From the NCBI GenBank assembly GCA_029266525.1, contig JAQSWQ010000066.1, positions 1 through 38,397 of the forward strand: a DNA stretch of 38,397 bases, in the 5' to 3' direction. A program made the translations under genes and the position numbers. The DNA comes from Microvirga sp. (GTDB lineage Bacteria > Pseudomonadota > Alphaproteobacteria > Rhizobiales > Beijerinckiaceae). Within the stretch, counting starts at the first letter, position 1. The number at the start of each line of letters is the position of its first letter. The notes under the pieces were generated by a model. That model was not told the DNA's origin and searched no databases. It was given only the letters and a program-made list of their open reading frames with translations. Shown in pieces: positions 8,974 to 17,573 of this stretch.

Positions 8974-9583
8974 TTAGGCCGTTCCGGAGCGGAAGACGAG
9001 GCTGAGATTGTTCGCCGGCATCGCGACCCGCTCGACGAGAGCCAGCCCCTGCCCGGCTGCGAGCGCTGCGACCTCTCCGGGCGTCGCGCACTCCCCACTC
9101 CGGATCGCGCGACCTCAGGCTGTCGTCGAAAACCGCGTTCGACGGCGCGATGTGGCGGCCTCCTTCCTTGAACGGGCCATAGAGATAAAGGATGCCGCCC
9201 GGCGAGAGCAGCCGGCCGGCTCCCGCCATGAGGCCTTGCGCAGCTCTCCAGGGCGCGATGTGGATCATGTTGATCGAGACGATCACGTCGGCATGCTCGA
9301 CGGGCCAGGACGGCCATGTCACGTCGAGTTCCAGCGGAGGCAGGAGGTTCGGCAGCTCGGCTGCGGCGCGATGAGCCGCGATGCTTCTGAGTGCGCCCGG
9401 ATCCAGGTCCGTCGGCTGCCAGTTCAGGCCGGGCAGCCCGGCCGCGAAGTGAACGGCGTGCTCGCCGCTCCCGCTCGCAATCTCGAGCACAGTCCCGCAC
9501 GCAGGCAGCACACGGCGAAGGACATCGAGGATCGGCTGGCGGTTGCGGCCGGCCGATGGCGACGTGAGCGCACCTTCCAACAT
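8974..9583 (-). pseudogene. DUF938-type SAM-dependent methyltransferase, one frameshift
   Basis: From the ATG at 9583 the frame encodes a class I methyltransferase of the DUF938 family: SPSAGRNRQPILDVL, motif I VLEIASGSGEH, INMIHIAPW, and GGILYLYGPFKEGG. After RDPEWGVRDA the frame turns to Arg-rich noise, while another frame carries the expected ending GEVAALAAGQGLALVERVAMPANNLSLVFRSG and a TAA at 8974-8976. The switch is at 9077-9082 in a CCGGG/CCCGG run; removing one base rejoins the two parts. This looks like a homopolymer-type sequencing error or a recent inactivating insertion. An in-frame TTG at 9592 is an alternative start. The gene lies between an L,D-transpeptidase gene (30 bp upstream) and the hydratase-like gene (27 bp downstream). 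Confidence 0.75.
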
Positions 9584-9613
9584 GGGTTGCAACAGCTTCG
9601 CCGCGATGCGGCG

Positions 9614-10582
9614 CTAATCCACGAACTCCACCGGCGTGCCCTTCTCGATCATGGCGGCGAGCTCAGTTGCATCCCAGTTGGTCAGCCGCACGCAGCCGTG
9701 GGAGAAGCTCTTGCCCACCTTCGCCGCGTCCGGCGTGCCGTGAATGCCGTAACCCTCAACCGAGAGCGCGATCCAGACCGCGCCGACCGGATTGTTCGGG
9801 CCGGGCTTGATCGTGAACGGCTTATCCGATTTCACGCCTTTGAACTTGTACTTCGGGTTGTAGGTGTAGCTCGGGTTCTGCGCCACGCGCTCGATCTTGT
9901 GCGTGCCTGACGGCGCCGGCTTCTCCTGCGAGCCGATCGAGGCGGGAAAATAGGCGATGAGCTTTCCTCCCTTGTCGAGCGCGCGGAGAGTGCGCGCCGA
10001 TTTCTCCACGACGAGCTTGCTCGCCTTCTCGCGGGTCTTGTCATCCTTCAGGCTGGCAACAACGATGGCGGTTCCCGCTTTGTCGAGCGGCTTGCCGGGG
10101 TTCAGGGCCTTGAGCAGCCCCTCGTCCATGTGGAACTTCTCGGCGAGCGCCTCGAGCGGGTTCCTGTGCGCGAGATGATCCAGCTTCGCCATATCCTCCA
10201 TCTTGGCCGGGATCTTTGGCACGAACGGGCCCTTCAGGTCGGCTTCCGCAATCGTATATTCCTGCAGAACGGGCTCGCTCGAGGTTGCGGCAAGCCGATC
10301 GAAGAGTTCTTTCGTGAGCTTGCCGCCGGCCGAACCGCTTGCGGAGGCGAAGGCGGCGAGCGCCTTCTTGAAGTTCTCTCCGTCGCGTCCATCGATCACG
10401 CCCGGCGAGAAATGAGCACGGGCGAGCAGCACCTGCGCCTTGATGATCGCGGGGTTGAGGCCCTGGCCGCGCTTCGCCGAGAGCTGGGCCTCGTTGATGG
10501 CCTTGAGATCGATGGGTGCAGCCGGCGCAGGACCCGCACAGGCGAGGAGGAACAGAAGAACGGGAAGAAGCCCGCGATTCAT
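9614..10582 (-). CDS. L,D-transpeptidase (YkuD domain), exported
   Basis: A 322-residue protein with signal peptide MNRGLLPVLLFLLACAGPAPA. The N-terminal 150 residues include a region that may bind peptidoglycan (HRNPLEALAEKFHMDEGLLKALNPG looks LysM-like). The C-terminal YkuD catalytic domain has the GYGIHGT motif and SHGCVRLTNWD with the nucleophile C297. These periplasmic enzymes form 3-3 cross-links between meso-diaminopimelate residues of peptidoglycan or attach proteins to it. The gene is in a minus-strand run after an extensin-like gene (67-bp gap), another wall-associated exported protein. It is one of three L,D-transpeptidases in the window. Confidence 0.92.
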   Translation of the reverse strand: MNRGLLPVLLFLLACAGPAPAAPIDLKAINEAQLSAKRGQGLNPAIIKAQVLLARAHFSPGVIDGRDGENFKKALAAFASASGSAGGKLTKELFDRLAATSSEPVLQEYTIAEADLKGPFVPKIPAKMEDMAKLDHLAHRNPLEALAEKFHMDEGLLKALNPGKPLDKAGTAIVVASLKDDKTREKASKLVVEKSARTLRALDKGGKLIAYFPASIGSQEKPAPSGTHKIERVAQNPSYTYNPKYKFKGVKSDKPFTIKPGPNNPVGAVWIALSVEGYGIHGTPDAAKVGKSFSHGCVRLTNWDATELAAMIEKGTPVEFVD

Positions 10583-10649
10583 CGGAACTCACCGTCAGCG
10601 GAGGGCCGCGCGTCGTGCACACAACCTTCGCAGGACGCGACCGTTCCGT

Positions 10650-11381
10650 CTATTGGCACAGCTTCGCCCCGCGCTTTCGCTCGCGCATGTCCAAGTGGAG
10701 ATGGTCGGCATGCGCGGCGTCCGACCCCGGCCCCAGCACGGTGGTGAAGTGCTCGCAGGCCTGCGCACGCACCGCCGCCAGGAACATCGCCTCGGGCGAC
10801 TCGTCGGGACGGGAGACGATCGGGATCGGGCGACGCTTCTCGAATTCGAAGCCCATCACGTCGAGCGCGTTCGCGAAGGCGTGCTCGGAGAGCTTGCTGC
10901 CGGCCTGCCGGTTCCGGCTGCGGCACTCGTAGGAGGTGCCGATCAGGATTCTCCGCAGCCGCGCTGCGAGATGCCGCTCGGCCTCCGCCGCAACGCCCTC
11001 CTGCATCCATTTGACGAAGGCCTCGGCGGCCGCGCAGGTCACGATGGCGGGCGGCGCCACATCGACCCCCTGCGGCAGCTGAAGGAGTTTCAGCGGGCTC
11101 TTCGCACCACAGGCGCCGTTGCGTAGCTCGGGCACCGGCTCGGCCTTGATGCCGAGTTCGGCAAGCCGGGCCGCGCAGGACGCGCCATCCTCGCCTGGGC
11201 CAGCCATCTTTCCGGACGGGAGCGTGCCGGTGCTCGAGGGCGAGGCCGCGGCCGCTTGAGAACCCGCGGAAGGCCGGGTGTTCTCGATGCCCGCCGGGCG
11301 CGGCGGCGGCAGCGGGACCTGCGCGGCCGCAGGCGCCATCACGAGCAGCAATGCCAGCGACACGAAATGGCCGTAAGACAT
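10650..11381 (-). CDS. Extensin-like C-terminal domain protein, exported
   Basis: A 243-residue protein starting at the ATG at 11381, where a signal peptide begins (MSYGHFVSLALLLVMAPAAAQ) and leads into a Pro/Ser/Ala-rich linker. The C-terminal 170 residues match the bacterial extensin-like C family (PF06904): paired cysteines (SCAARL, NGACG, TCAAAEAF, YECRSRN, AQACEHF), LSEHAFANALDVMGFEF and AHADHLHLD. The His/Asp pattern resembles the D,D-peptidase/DUF882 group of peptidoglycan-associated metal sites. Role unknown but probably periplasmic wall binding or hydrolysis. An in-frame extension to 11606 exists but is Arg/Ser-rich and overlaps the divergent gene, so I rejected it. Confidence 0.87.
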   Translation of the reverse strand: MSYGHFVSLALLLVMAPAAAQVPLPPPRPAGIENTRPSAGSQAAAASPSSTGTLPSGKMAGPGEDGASCAARLAELGIKAEPVPELRNGACGAKSPLKLLQLPQGVDVAPPAIVTCAAAEAFVKWMQEGVAAEAERHLAARLRRILIGTSYECRSRNRQAGSKLSEHAFANALDVMGFEFEKRRPIPIVSRPDESPEAMFLAAVRAQACEHFTTVLGPGSDAAHADHLHLDMRERKRGAKLCQ

Positions 11382-11421
11382 ACGGGCGAAACCGTCCCGA
11401 ACCACCTTCGTTCCGCTTCCG

Positions 11422-11727
11422 ATGCACCTCGTCCAAATTCTCGTGCCGCTCTTCGACAACGAGGGACGGCATTTCCCGCCGGAGCCGTACCGGCAGCTGC
11501 GCTCGGAGCTCGCCGGGCGCTTCGGCGGCCTGACCGCCTTCACCAGCGCGCCGGCCGAGGGGCTCTGGACCGAAGGCGGCGAGACGACCCATGACGAGAT
11601 CGTCATCTTCGAGGTGATGGTGAAGGAACTCGACCGGCCGTTTTGGAGCGCCTATCGCGCCGAGCTCGAGAAGCGCTTCCGGCAGGACGTGATCGTGATC
11701 CGGGCGCAGGCGATCGAGCAGCTTTGA
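11422..11727 (+). CDS. Small conserved protein of unknown function, 101 aa
   Basis: The frame MHLVQILVPLFDNEGRHFPPEPYRQLRSEL...FGGLTAFTSAPAEGLW...HDEIVIFEVMVKELDRPFWSAYRAELEKRFRQDVIVIRA is compositionally protein-like, with alternating strands and helices and no signal peptide or membrane segment. It reads like a small cytoplasmic ferredoxin-fold protein, and I believe similar short proteins occur in alphaproteobacteria, but I cannot name a function. It is divergent from the extensin-like gene with only 40 bp between the starts. Confidence 0.72.
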   Translation: MHLVQILVPLFDNEGRHFPPEPYRQLRSELAGRFGGLTAFTSAPAEGLWTEGGETTHDEIVIFEVMVKELDRPFWSAYRAELEKRFRQDVIVIRAQAIEQL

Positions 11728-11829
11728 CCGGGACGCCTCGTCGCAGCGCGGAGGTGGAACGAAGGCTCCGCACCGCCTGTTTTCCGCCTTCAGGCGGCTT
11801 GCCTTCGCGCGTCCGGGCGGGAGCAGTTC

Positions 11830-12600
11830 TTGTACACAAGACGGCAGGCCATATCTGCGGCAGCGGCGCTTTCGGCGATCATCGGAGGGGGCGGCATGGC
11901 CAAGGGCGCGGCCCTGAGCTTCGAGAGCGGCGGCCGAACGATCTCGGTCGAGCGCTTCGACGCGGGCGGCGGCGGCAGGCGTCCGACCGTCCTTCTTCTG
12001 CATGGTGCCGATGGGATGACGAATGCCGACCGGTACCGGCTCGGCGCTCAGGTCCTGTCGAATGCCGGCTACCATGTGTTCCTCGTGCATTACCTCGACC
12101 GGACCGGCGAGCGCCGGGCGTATTTCTCGACCATCGGCCGGGGCTTTGCGCTCTGGGCCGATGCGGTCCGCGACGCGGTCGATTTCGTCGCACGTCTGCC
12201 AGGCGTTGATCCAATGCGGCTCGGCATCGTCGGCACCTCGCTCGGTGGAGCGCTTGCGGTGACGGTCGCGGCCGACGACCGGCGCGTGAAGGCGGTCGTA
12301 AACTATTTCGGGTTTCTGCCCGAGGCGGTGCGCGAGAACGCCCGGCGGCTTCCCCCGATGCTCGTCCTGCACGGCGCGCGCGACGTCATCGTGCCGGTCG
12401 CGAACGCCTACGCCCTGGAGGCGCTGCTGATCCGGCTTGGCGCGCCGCATGAGGTCCATGTCTATGCGGACCAGGCCCACGGCTTCCATGGCGCCGCGCA
12501 GCTCGATGCCGCCCAGCGCACCGCCGCGTTCCTAAACCGCCATCTCGGCGGCGGCTCCGCCTCGCTCGCTCCGGAAGCCGTTCCGGAAACCGCCGACTGA
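11830..12600 (+). CDS. Dienelactone-hydrolase-like alpha/beta hydrolase, probably exported
   Basis: A 256-residue alpha/beta hydrolase. The triad is readable: S137 in GTSLGG, D185 in HGARDVIVP and H217 in DQAHGFHG; PTVLLLHGADG at 53-62 is the oxyanion strand. The start is a TTG at 11830 behind a GGGAG site; it gives MYTRRQAISAAAALSAIIGG, a twin-arginine-like signal, so the enzyme probably acts in the periplasm. Dienelactone-hydrolase relatives cleave lactones or esters; substrate unknown. It lies 57 bp before the dcp gene in the same direction and may share its transcript. Confidence 0.82.
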   Translation: MYTRRQAISAAAALSAIIGGGGMAKGAALSFESGGRTISVERFDAGGGGRRPTVLLLHGADGMTNADRYRLGAQVLSNAGYHVFLVHYLDRTGERRAYFSTIGRGFALWADAVRDAVDFVARLPGVDPMRLGIVGTSLGGALAVTVAADDRRVKAVVNYFGFLPEAVRENARRLPPMLVLHGARDVIVPVANAYALEALLIRLGAPHEVHVYADQAHGFHGAAQLDAAQRTAAFLNRHLGGGSASLAPEAVPETAD

Positions 12601-12657
12601 GGCTTTCGGCGCTGCCGCGCGGCGGATAGGGTCCCCGCCGGCAAAAGGATCGGTAGA

Positions 12658-14733
12658 ATGGCAGACGGCGTTGCGGCAGATTCGGCCAATCCCTTCTTCG
12701 CACCCTGGTCGACCCCGTTCGAGCTCCCGCCCTTCGAGCGGATCGCGCCCGATCACTTTCGTCCGGCGTTCGATCGCGCGCTCGCAGCCCATAAAGCTGA
12801 GATCGCAGCGATCGCGGAGGACAGCGCGGCGCCGACCTTCGCGAATACCGTCGATCGCATGGAGCGGAGCGGGCGCGAGCTTCGCCGGGTGTCGGCCGTG
12901 TTCTTCAACCTCGCCGGCAGCCATACCAACGACGCGCTGCAGGCGATCGAGCGCGAGATGTCGCCGCTTCTTGCCCGGCATCGCAGCGCGATCTTCATGA
13001 ACCAGGCACTGTATGCGCGCTTCGCCGCGCTGTTCGATCAGCGCGAATTGCTCGGGCTGTCGGCCGAGCAGGCCAGGGTCCTCGACCGCTATCACACCAT
13101 CTTCGTGCGCGCGGGCGCGCAGCTCGAGCCCGAGTCGAGGAAGCGGCTCGCCGCGATCCTCGAGCGCCTCGCCACGCTCGGCACGCAGTTCTCGCAAAAC
13201 GTGCTCGCCGACGAGAAGGCCTACACGCTCATCCTCGAAGGCGAGGACGATCTCGCCGGCCTCCCGGATTTCCTTCGCGCCGCGGCCGCGCGCGAGGCTG
13301 AGGAGCGAGGGGTCCCCGGCAAGCACGTCATCACGCTTTCGCGCTCCTCGATCGAGCCCTTCCTGGCCTTCTCGGCGCGGCGGGACCTGCGCGAGAAGGC
13401 TTTTCTCGCCTGGGCGGCCCGCGGCGACACCGGCGGCGAAACCGACAACAAGGCGATCATCGCCGAGATCGTCGCGCTACGCGCCGAGCGCGCGCAGCTC
13501 CTCGGCTACGAGACCTTCGCCGACTACAAGCTTGCGGACACGATGGCCAAGACGCCGGCGGCCGCGCTCGACCTCCTGCACAATGTCTGGCGGCCGGCCG
13601 TCGCGCGGGCCGGGCGCGAGCGCGATGCCCTGCAGAGGCTCGCCGCCGAGGAGGGCGGCAATTTCGAGCTCGCGGCATGGGACTGGCGCTACTATGCGGA
13701 GAAGCTGCGCAAACGCGAGCACGACCTCGACGAGGCCGAGATCAAGCCCTACCTGCAGCTCGATCGCATCGTCGAGGCTGCGTTCGACACCGCGTACCGG
13801 CTGTTCGGACTGGAGTTCGAGGAGCTCGCCGAGGCGCCGCGCTATCATCCGGACGTGCGGATCTGGGAGGCCAAGCGCGAGGGCCGCCACATCGGCCTGT
13901 TCGTCGGCGATTATTTTGCGCGGCCCTCGAAGCGCAGCGGCGCCTGGATGAGCTCCTTCCGGGCGCAGGAGAAGCTCGCGGGCGAGGTCCGCCCGATCAT
14001 CGCCAACGTCTCGAACTTCGCGAAAGGAGACCCGGCGCTGTTGAGCTTCGACGATGCGCGCACGCTCTTCCACGAGTTCGGCCATGCGCTGCACGGCCTC
14101 CTGTCGGATGTGACCTATCCGCTGCTCGCGGGCACGAGCGTGCCGACCGACTTCGTAGAGCTGCCGTCGCAGCTCTACGAGCACTGGCTCGAGGAGCCGC
14201 AGGTGCTGCGCCGCTTCGCCGTCCACTACCGCACCGGCGAGCCGATGCCGGAGGCGCTGATCGAGCGCGTGCTCGCGGCTCGCACCTTCGACCAGGGCTT
14301 CGCGACGGTCGAGTACACGGCCTCGGCGCTGGTCGACATGGATCTGCACCAGCTCCGCACGGCCGACAACCTCGACCCTGCGCGCTTCGAGCGCGAGGCG
14401 CTCGACAGGATCGGGATGCCGCGGGAGATCGCGATGCGGCACCGCACGCCGCATTTCGCGCACATCTTCTCGGGTGACGGGTATGCGGCTGGCTATTACA
14501 GCTATCTCTGGTCCGAGGTGCTCGACGCCGACGCCTTCGAGGCGTTTCGCCAGGCCGGCGACATCTTCGACCGCGAGACCGCGCAGAAGCTGCACGACTT
14601 CATCTATGCCGCAGGCAACCGCCGCCCGCCCGACGAGGCTTATCGTGCCTTCCGCGGCCGGATGCCGTCGATTCAGGCTCTCCTCGAGAAGCGCGGCCTC
14701 TTCGAAGCGCCGACCGACGCGCGCGCTTCTTAA
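12658..14733 (+). CDS. dcp: Peptidyl-dipeptidase Dcp, M3 family zinc metallopeptidase
   Basis: At 691 residues this has the usual length for Dcp/oligopeptidase A. The zinc site is LFHEFGHALH (H472, E473, H476) with the third ligand E501 in TDFVELPSQL. The N-terminal NPFFAPWSTPFELPPFERI and the C-terminal HFAHIFSGDGYAAGYYSYLWSEVLDADAFEAF are typical for Dcp, which removes C-terminal dipeptides from peptides in the cytoplasm. No signal peptide is present. The ATG at 12658 follows an AAGGA site. Its TAA stop overlaps the TAA of the convergent FMN reductase gene within a single TTAA. Confidence 0.93.
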   Translation: MADGVAADSANPFFAPWSTPFELPPFERIAPDHFRPAFDRALAAHKAEIAAIAEDSAAPTFANTVDRMERSGRELRRVSAVFFNLAGSHTNDALQAIEREMSPLLARHRSAIFMNQALYARFAALFDQRELLGLSAEQARVLDRYHTIFVRAGAQLEPESRKRLAAILERLATLGTQFSQNVLADEKAYTLILEGEDDLAGLPDFLRAAAAREAEERGVPGKHVITLSRSSIEPFLAFSARRDLREKAFLAWAARGDTGGETDNKAIIAEIVALRAERAQLLGYETFADYKLADTMAKTPAAALDLLHNVWRPAVARAGRERDALQRLAAEEGGNFELAAWDWRYYAEKLRKREHDLDEAEIKPYLQLDRIVEAAFDTAYRLFGLEFEELAEAPRYHPDVRIWEAKREGRHIGLFVGDYFARPSKRSGAWMSSFRAQEKLAGEVRPIIANVSNFAKGDPALLSFDDARTLFHEFGHALHGLLSDVTYPLLAGTSVPTDFVELPSQLYEHWLEEPQVLRRFAVHYRTGEPMPEALIERVLAARTFDQGFATVEYTASALVDMDLHQLRTADNLDPARFEREALDRIGMPREIAMRHRTPHFAHIFSGDGYAAGYYSYLWSEVLDADAFEAFRQAGDIFDRETAQKLHDFIYAAGNRRPPDEAYRAFRGRMPSIQALLEKRGLFEAPTDARAS

Positions 14734-15284
14734 GCCGCACCCGTCTTCAGCCGCTCGGTCCAGTCGCGCAACGCGACGAGGAGCTTGCGGATGAACTCGC
14801 GCGTCGGCTCGTCGGTGAGCTTGCCGTCCTGATCGAACTTGTTCTGCGCCTGCCCGATCATCACCTCCGGCCGGTTCACCAGGTGTGCGTTGAGAAAGAT
14901 CAGCATCTGCCGGAGATGGTATTGCGCCCGGGCCGTACCGAGGATGCCGCCGCTCGCGCCCATGATGGCGACGGGTTTGCCGTCGAACGGCTGGTTGGGA
15001 GGGCGCGAAGCCCAGTCGATCGCGTTCTTGAGCACGCCGGAGACCGAATAATTGTACTCCGGGGTCACGAGCAGGATCGCGTCTGCCGCCGCGAGCTGCG
15101 ACCGCAGGCGCTCGGCCGGCGCGGGAAAGCCGGCCGCGCGGACATCCTCATCATAGAGCGGCAGGTCGCCGATCTCGGCGCGCTCGATGGTCATGCCTTC
15201 GGGCGCGAGCGCCTGGGCTGCCCGCAACGCCGCGCTGTTGAACGAGCCCCTCCTGAGGCTGCCGGAGATTCCGATCACCTGCAT
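14730..15284 (-). CDS. NAD(P)H-dependent FMN reductase (flavodoxin-like)
   Basis: A 184-residue protein of the NADPH-dependent FMN reductase family (PF03358). The phosphate-binding loop is GISGSLRRGSFN (residues 5-16), and TPEYNYSVSGVLKNAIDWASRP (74-95) is the second flavin-contact loop. Family members reduce quinones, chromate or azo dyes with NAD(P)H via FMN, and act in the cytoplasm. The start at 15284 has an AAGGGAGGG ribosome site. It is transcribed away from the neighbouring coiled-coil protein gene, with a 114-bp shared upstream region. The exact substrate cannot be assigned. Confidence 0.9.
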   Translation of the reverse strand: MQVIGISGSLRRGSFNSAALRAAQALAPEGMTIERAEIGDLPLYDEDVRAAGFPAPAERLRSQLAAADAILLVTPEYNYSVSGVLKNAIDWASRPPNQPFDGKPVAIMGASGGILGTARAQYHLRQMLIFLNAHLVNRPEVMIGQAQNKFDQDGKLTDEPTREFIRKLLVALRDWTERLKTGAA

Positions 15285-15398
15285 GCCGCCCTCCCTTGCG
15301 AGGAGAACCCTCGCACGCTGTCGCGGGCGTGAGAACAGGCCGGCCGGCTGGGCGCCGGCGCCCCGTGGTAACGTTTTCGTAAAGCGCGATGGTTACTG

Positions 15399-16421
15399 AT
15401 GAGCGAACAACCATGGGGTCGGCCCGTGAGCGACAGCCAAGAACGACCGGAAGAACCCGCCCTCAACGAGGCGAAGATCGAAATCCCAGCCGCTTTCCCG
15501 GCTTCTGCCGAGCCCGCAAATGCGGCGGAGGCGGCGCCCGCTGAAAACGGAATCGCGCCGGAGGAGGTCGCGAGCGCCGAGCCGGTGCAAGCTTCGGGGC
15601 GCTCACGCCGTCTGGCGCCCTCGCTGGCCTACGCCGCCGGATTGGTGTTCGCGCTCGGCATTGGCTGGGCTGGGGGGCACGCCGTCACCGCGATGACGCG
15701 GCCGGCGGCCAGCCCCGCCCAGGCGGCGAGCGCCGCGATCGACTGGGCCGGACTCGCCTCGGGAATGCAGAGCGCGCAGGCGGATACGATGCGCATCGCC
15801 GCGGATCTGCGGGCCCTCAAGGGCACGGCCGTCAGCCTTAAAGAGACCACCGATCGGTCAAAGCAGGAGGGCGCGAGTCGCTTCGGGCAGCTCGCCGAAC
15901 GCCTGGATGCAATCCAGAAATCCGAGCACGACCTCTCGACGAAGCTTGCTGCGATCACCGAGCGACTCGACAAGGGTGAGCGCGACGCGAACGCCCGTCT
16001 TGCAGCGGCCGTAGAACGGCTCGAGCGGGCAGAACGTCCGGCTGCGCAGCCGGTGAAGGGGCAAGCCGCGCCTGGTCCCAAGGCTCTTCTCCAAGCCGCG
16101 CTGCCTCAGCCTACGGTTCCTGCGCCACCGCCGCCCGCCGCCGATCCCGGCCTGCGCACGGGCAGCATCCCGGATCAAAAAGCCGAGGGCGGGAAATCGG
16201 AGCAACCGAAGACTGATGCGACGGCGAGGCCGATCGAAGGCTGGGTGCTACGCGAAGTCTATGATGGGATCGCCCTGATCGAAGGCCGCAACCGGCGCCT
16301 CGTCGAGATCGCGCCAGGCCAGTCGCTGTCGGGGATCGGGCGGGTGGAATCGATCGAGCGCCGCGGACGCGCCTGGGTCGTGGTCACCACCAGAGGGGTC
16401 ATCACCTCGCAGCCCTGGTGA
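15399..16421 (+). CDS. Membrane-anchored coiled-coil protein of unknown function
   Basis: A 340-residue protein with an acidic, Ala/Pro-rich cytoplasmic N-terminus (1-70), one membrane segment (about 74-98, LAYAAGLVFALGIGWAGGHAVTAM), a long helical coiled-coil stretch (about 115-215, with repeated ERLDK/ERLER heptads), a Pro-rich linker, and a small C-terminal beta domain (275-340: GWVLREVYDGIALIEGRNRRLVEIAPGQSLSGIGRVESIERRGRAWVVVTTRGVI). The last domain resembles the PilP/GspC-like beta-barrel seen in envelope assembly proteins. That architecture suits a periplasmic scaffold linking the inner membrane to the wall. I know similar unnamed proteins in Hyphomicrobiales. A good terminator follows. 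A GTG at 15426 is an alternative start. Confidence 0.78.
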   Translation: MSEQPWGRPVSDSQERPEEPALNEAKIEIPAAFPASAEPANAAEAAPAENGIAPEEVASAEPVQASGRSRRLAPSLAYAAGLVFALGIGWAGGHAVTAMTRPAASPAQAASAAIDWAGLASGMQSAQADTMRIAADLRALKGTAVSLKETTDRSKQEGASRFGQLAERLDAIQKSEHDLSTKLAAITERLDKGERDANARLAAAVERLERAERPAAQPVKGQAAPGPKALLQAALPQPTVPAPPPPAADPGLRTGSIPDQKAEGGKSEQPKTDATARPIEGWVLREVYDGIALIEGRNRRLVEIAPGQSLSGIGRVESIERRGRAWVVVTTRGVITSQPW

Positions 16422-16455
16422 GGGGCGTCGAACGAGCCTCGAAGAAAATGCAAAG

Positions 16456-16478
16456 CGCCCGGTCCAGCCGGGCGTTTT
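16456..16478 (+). terminator. Rho-independent terminator after the coiled-coil protein gene
   Basis: A 7-bp perfect stem, CGCCCGG-TCCAG-CCGGGCG, is followed at once by TTTT, 35 bp after the stop codon of the preceding plus-strand gene. An AAAA run at 16445-16448 is upstream, so it may also work weakly for the convergent small gene. Confidence 0.82.
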
Positions 16479-16498
16479 CCGATCGTGCAAGTCGAAAG

Positions 16499-16720
16499 CT
16501 ACTCCGCGATGGCGGCCAGCACCCCGGGATGGATCTCGGGAGCCTCATCGGCGGCGTCGATCAGGATCGGGGGCGCCCGTTCGGCGGTGCTTTGCTCGCG
16601 CAGCCCCATAAGGTCGGCGATCTTGCGACGGCGGCCGCGCCTGCCGGTGTCGAGCACCGAGCGCAACAGGTCGGCACCGTCGGCGTCGGTCTCGAGGAAC
16701 GATCCATCCATGATGGGCAT
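16499..16720 (-). CDS. Small acidic protein, 73 aa, unknown function
   Basis: From the ATG at 16720 (AGGA about nine bases upstream) the frame gives MPIMDGSFLETDADGADLLRSVL, then a basic patch TGRRGRRRKIADLMGLREQ, then an acidic tail ILIDAADEAPEIHPGVLAAIAE. The composition is more like a real small protein than the Arg-rich shadows around it, and the gene would fill an otherwise empty 460-bp gap ending against the terminator. I do not recognise the family. The larger frame it sits in, starting at 17179, overlaps the L,D-transpeptidase gene and is not credible upstream of 16720. Confidence 0.5.
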   Translation of the reverse strand: MPIMDGSFLETDADGADLLRSVLDTGRRGRRRKIADLMGLREQSTAERAPPILIDAADEAPEIHPGVLAAIAE

Positions 16721-16884
16721 GTGCGGAATCCTACTCGGGGGGTAAGACCGCGCCCGGCACTCACGAGGCGAGGGATACTGAAGGAAACGGCCGAGGTTGA
16801 ACTTGGTTCGGCTGTCGCTCGATGATTCCGGTAACCCGGAGATTTGCGGGCCGGCGTCGAGGGCGCCGGCCCTATAGCGCTGGC

Positions 16885-17475
16885 TCAGCGCAGGACGACG
16901 ACGCGGGTGCCCACGCGCACGCGGCTGTAGAGGTCGACTACATCCGCATTCGTCATCCGGATGCAGCCCGAGGACACCGCTTGGCCGATCGTGTCCGGCT
17001 CGTTCGAGCCGTGGATGCGGTACAGCGAGCCGCCGAGATACATTGCGCGGGCGCCGAGCGGGTTGGCGATGCCGCCCTTCATGTGGCGCGGGAGGTCCGG
17101 CCGGCGCTTCAGCATCTGGGGCGGAGGCGTCCAGTCCGGCCACTCGGCCTTGCGCGTGATGGTCTTCGTCCCGGCCCACTCGAACCCCGGGCGGCCGACC
17201 CCGACGCCGTAGCGGACCGCGCTGCCGTTGCCGAGCACGTAGTAGAGCCGGCGCTCGGCGGTCGAGATCACGATCGTGCCCGCCGAATAGCCGCTGAAGG
17301 AGACGATCTCGCGCGGGATCGGCGATATCTGAACGTGCGGGCTCGGCTCGTTACGGTAGTACTGCTGCTGCTGCTCCTGCGGCTGGAATAGCAGATGGAA
17401 GAAGGCGTTGGCCGAACCGGCGCTCGAGGCGAGGGCGGCGGTGGCGATGAAGGCTGCGGTGGCGAGACGACGCAT
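16885..17475 (-). CDS. L,D-transpeptidase, ErfK/YbiS/YcfS/YnhG family, exported
   Basis: A 196-residue protein with signal peptide MRRLATAAFIATAALASSAGSANA followed by a short Gln-rich stretch (QPQEQQQQYY) and a YkuD domain. The catalytic motif is HGSN (H155) and SSGCIRMTN (C171); FSGYSAGTIVISTAERRLYYVLGNGSAVRYGVGVG is the typical domain start. This short form is common in several copies in Hyphomicrobiales, forming 3-3 peptidoglycan cross-links or anchoring outer-membrane proteins to the wall. I chose the ATG at 17475 for its AGGGG site; an ATG at 17493 would add six residues. Confidence 0.92.
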   Translation of the reverse strand: MRRLATAAFIATAALASSAGSANAFFHLLFQPQEQQQQYYRNEPSPHVQISPIPREIVSFSGYSAGTIVISTAERRLYYVLGNGSAVRYGVGVGRPGFEWAGTKTITRKAEWPDWTPPPQMLKRRPDLPRHMKGGIANPLGARAMYLGGSLYRIHGSNEPDTIGQAVSSGCIRMTNADVVDLYSRVRVGTRVVVLR

Positions 17476-17573
17476 GACGGTACCCCTGTTCATAGGCTTG
17501 TTGCTGCGGAAAGGGCGGTTCCGTCGCCCCGAGGCGGCGGACGAGGGACCCGAGACGGGCCCCGCAGGCTGGC

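Noticed and set aside
10579-12489. 636-codon minus-strand frame
   Set aside because: It crosses the extensin-like, 101-aa and hydrolase genes in non-coding frames and is Arg-rich throughout.
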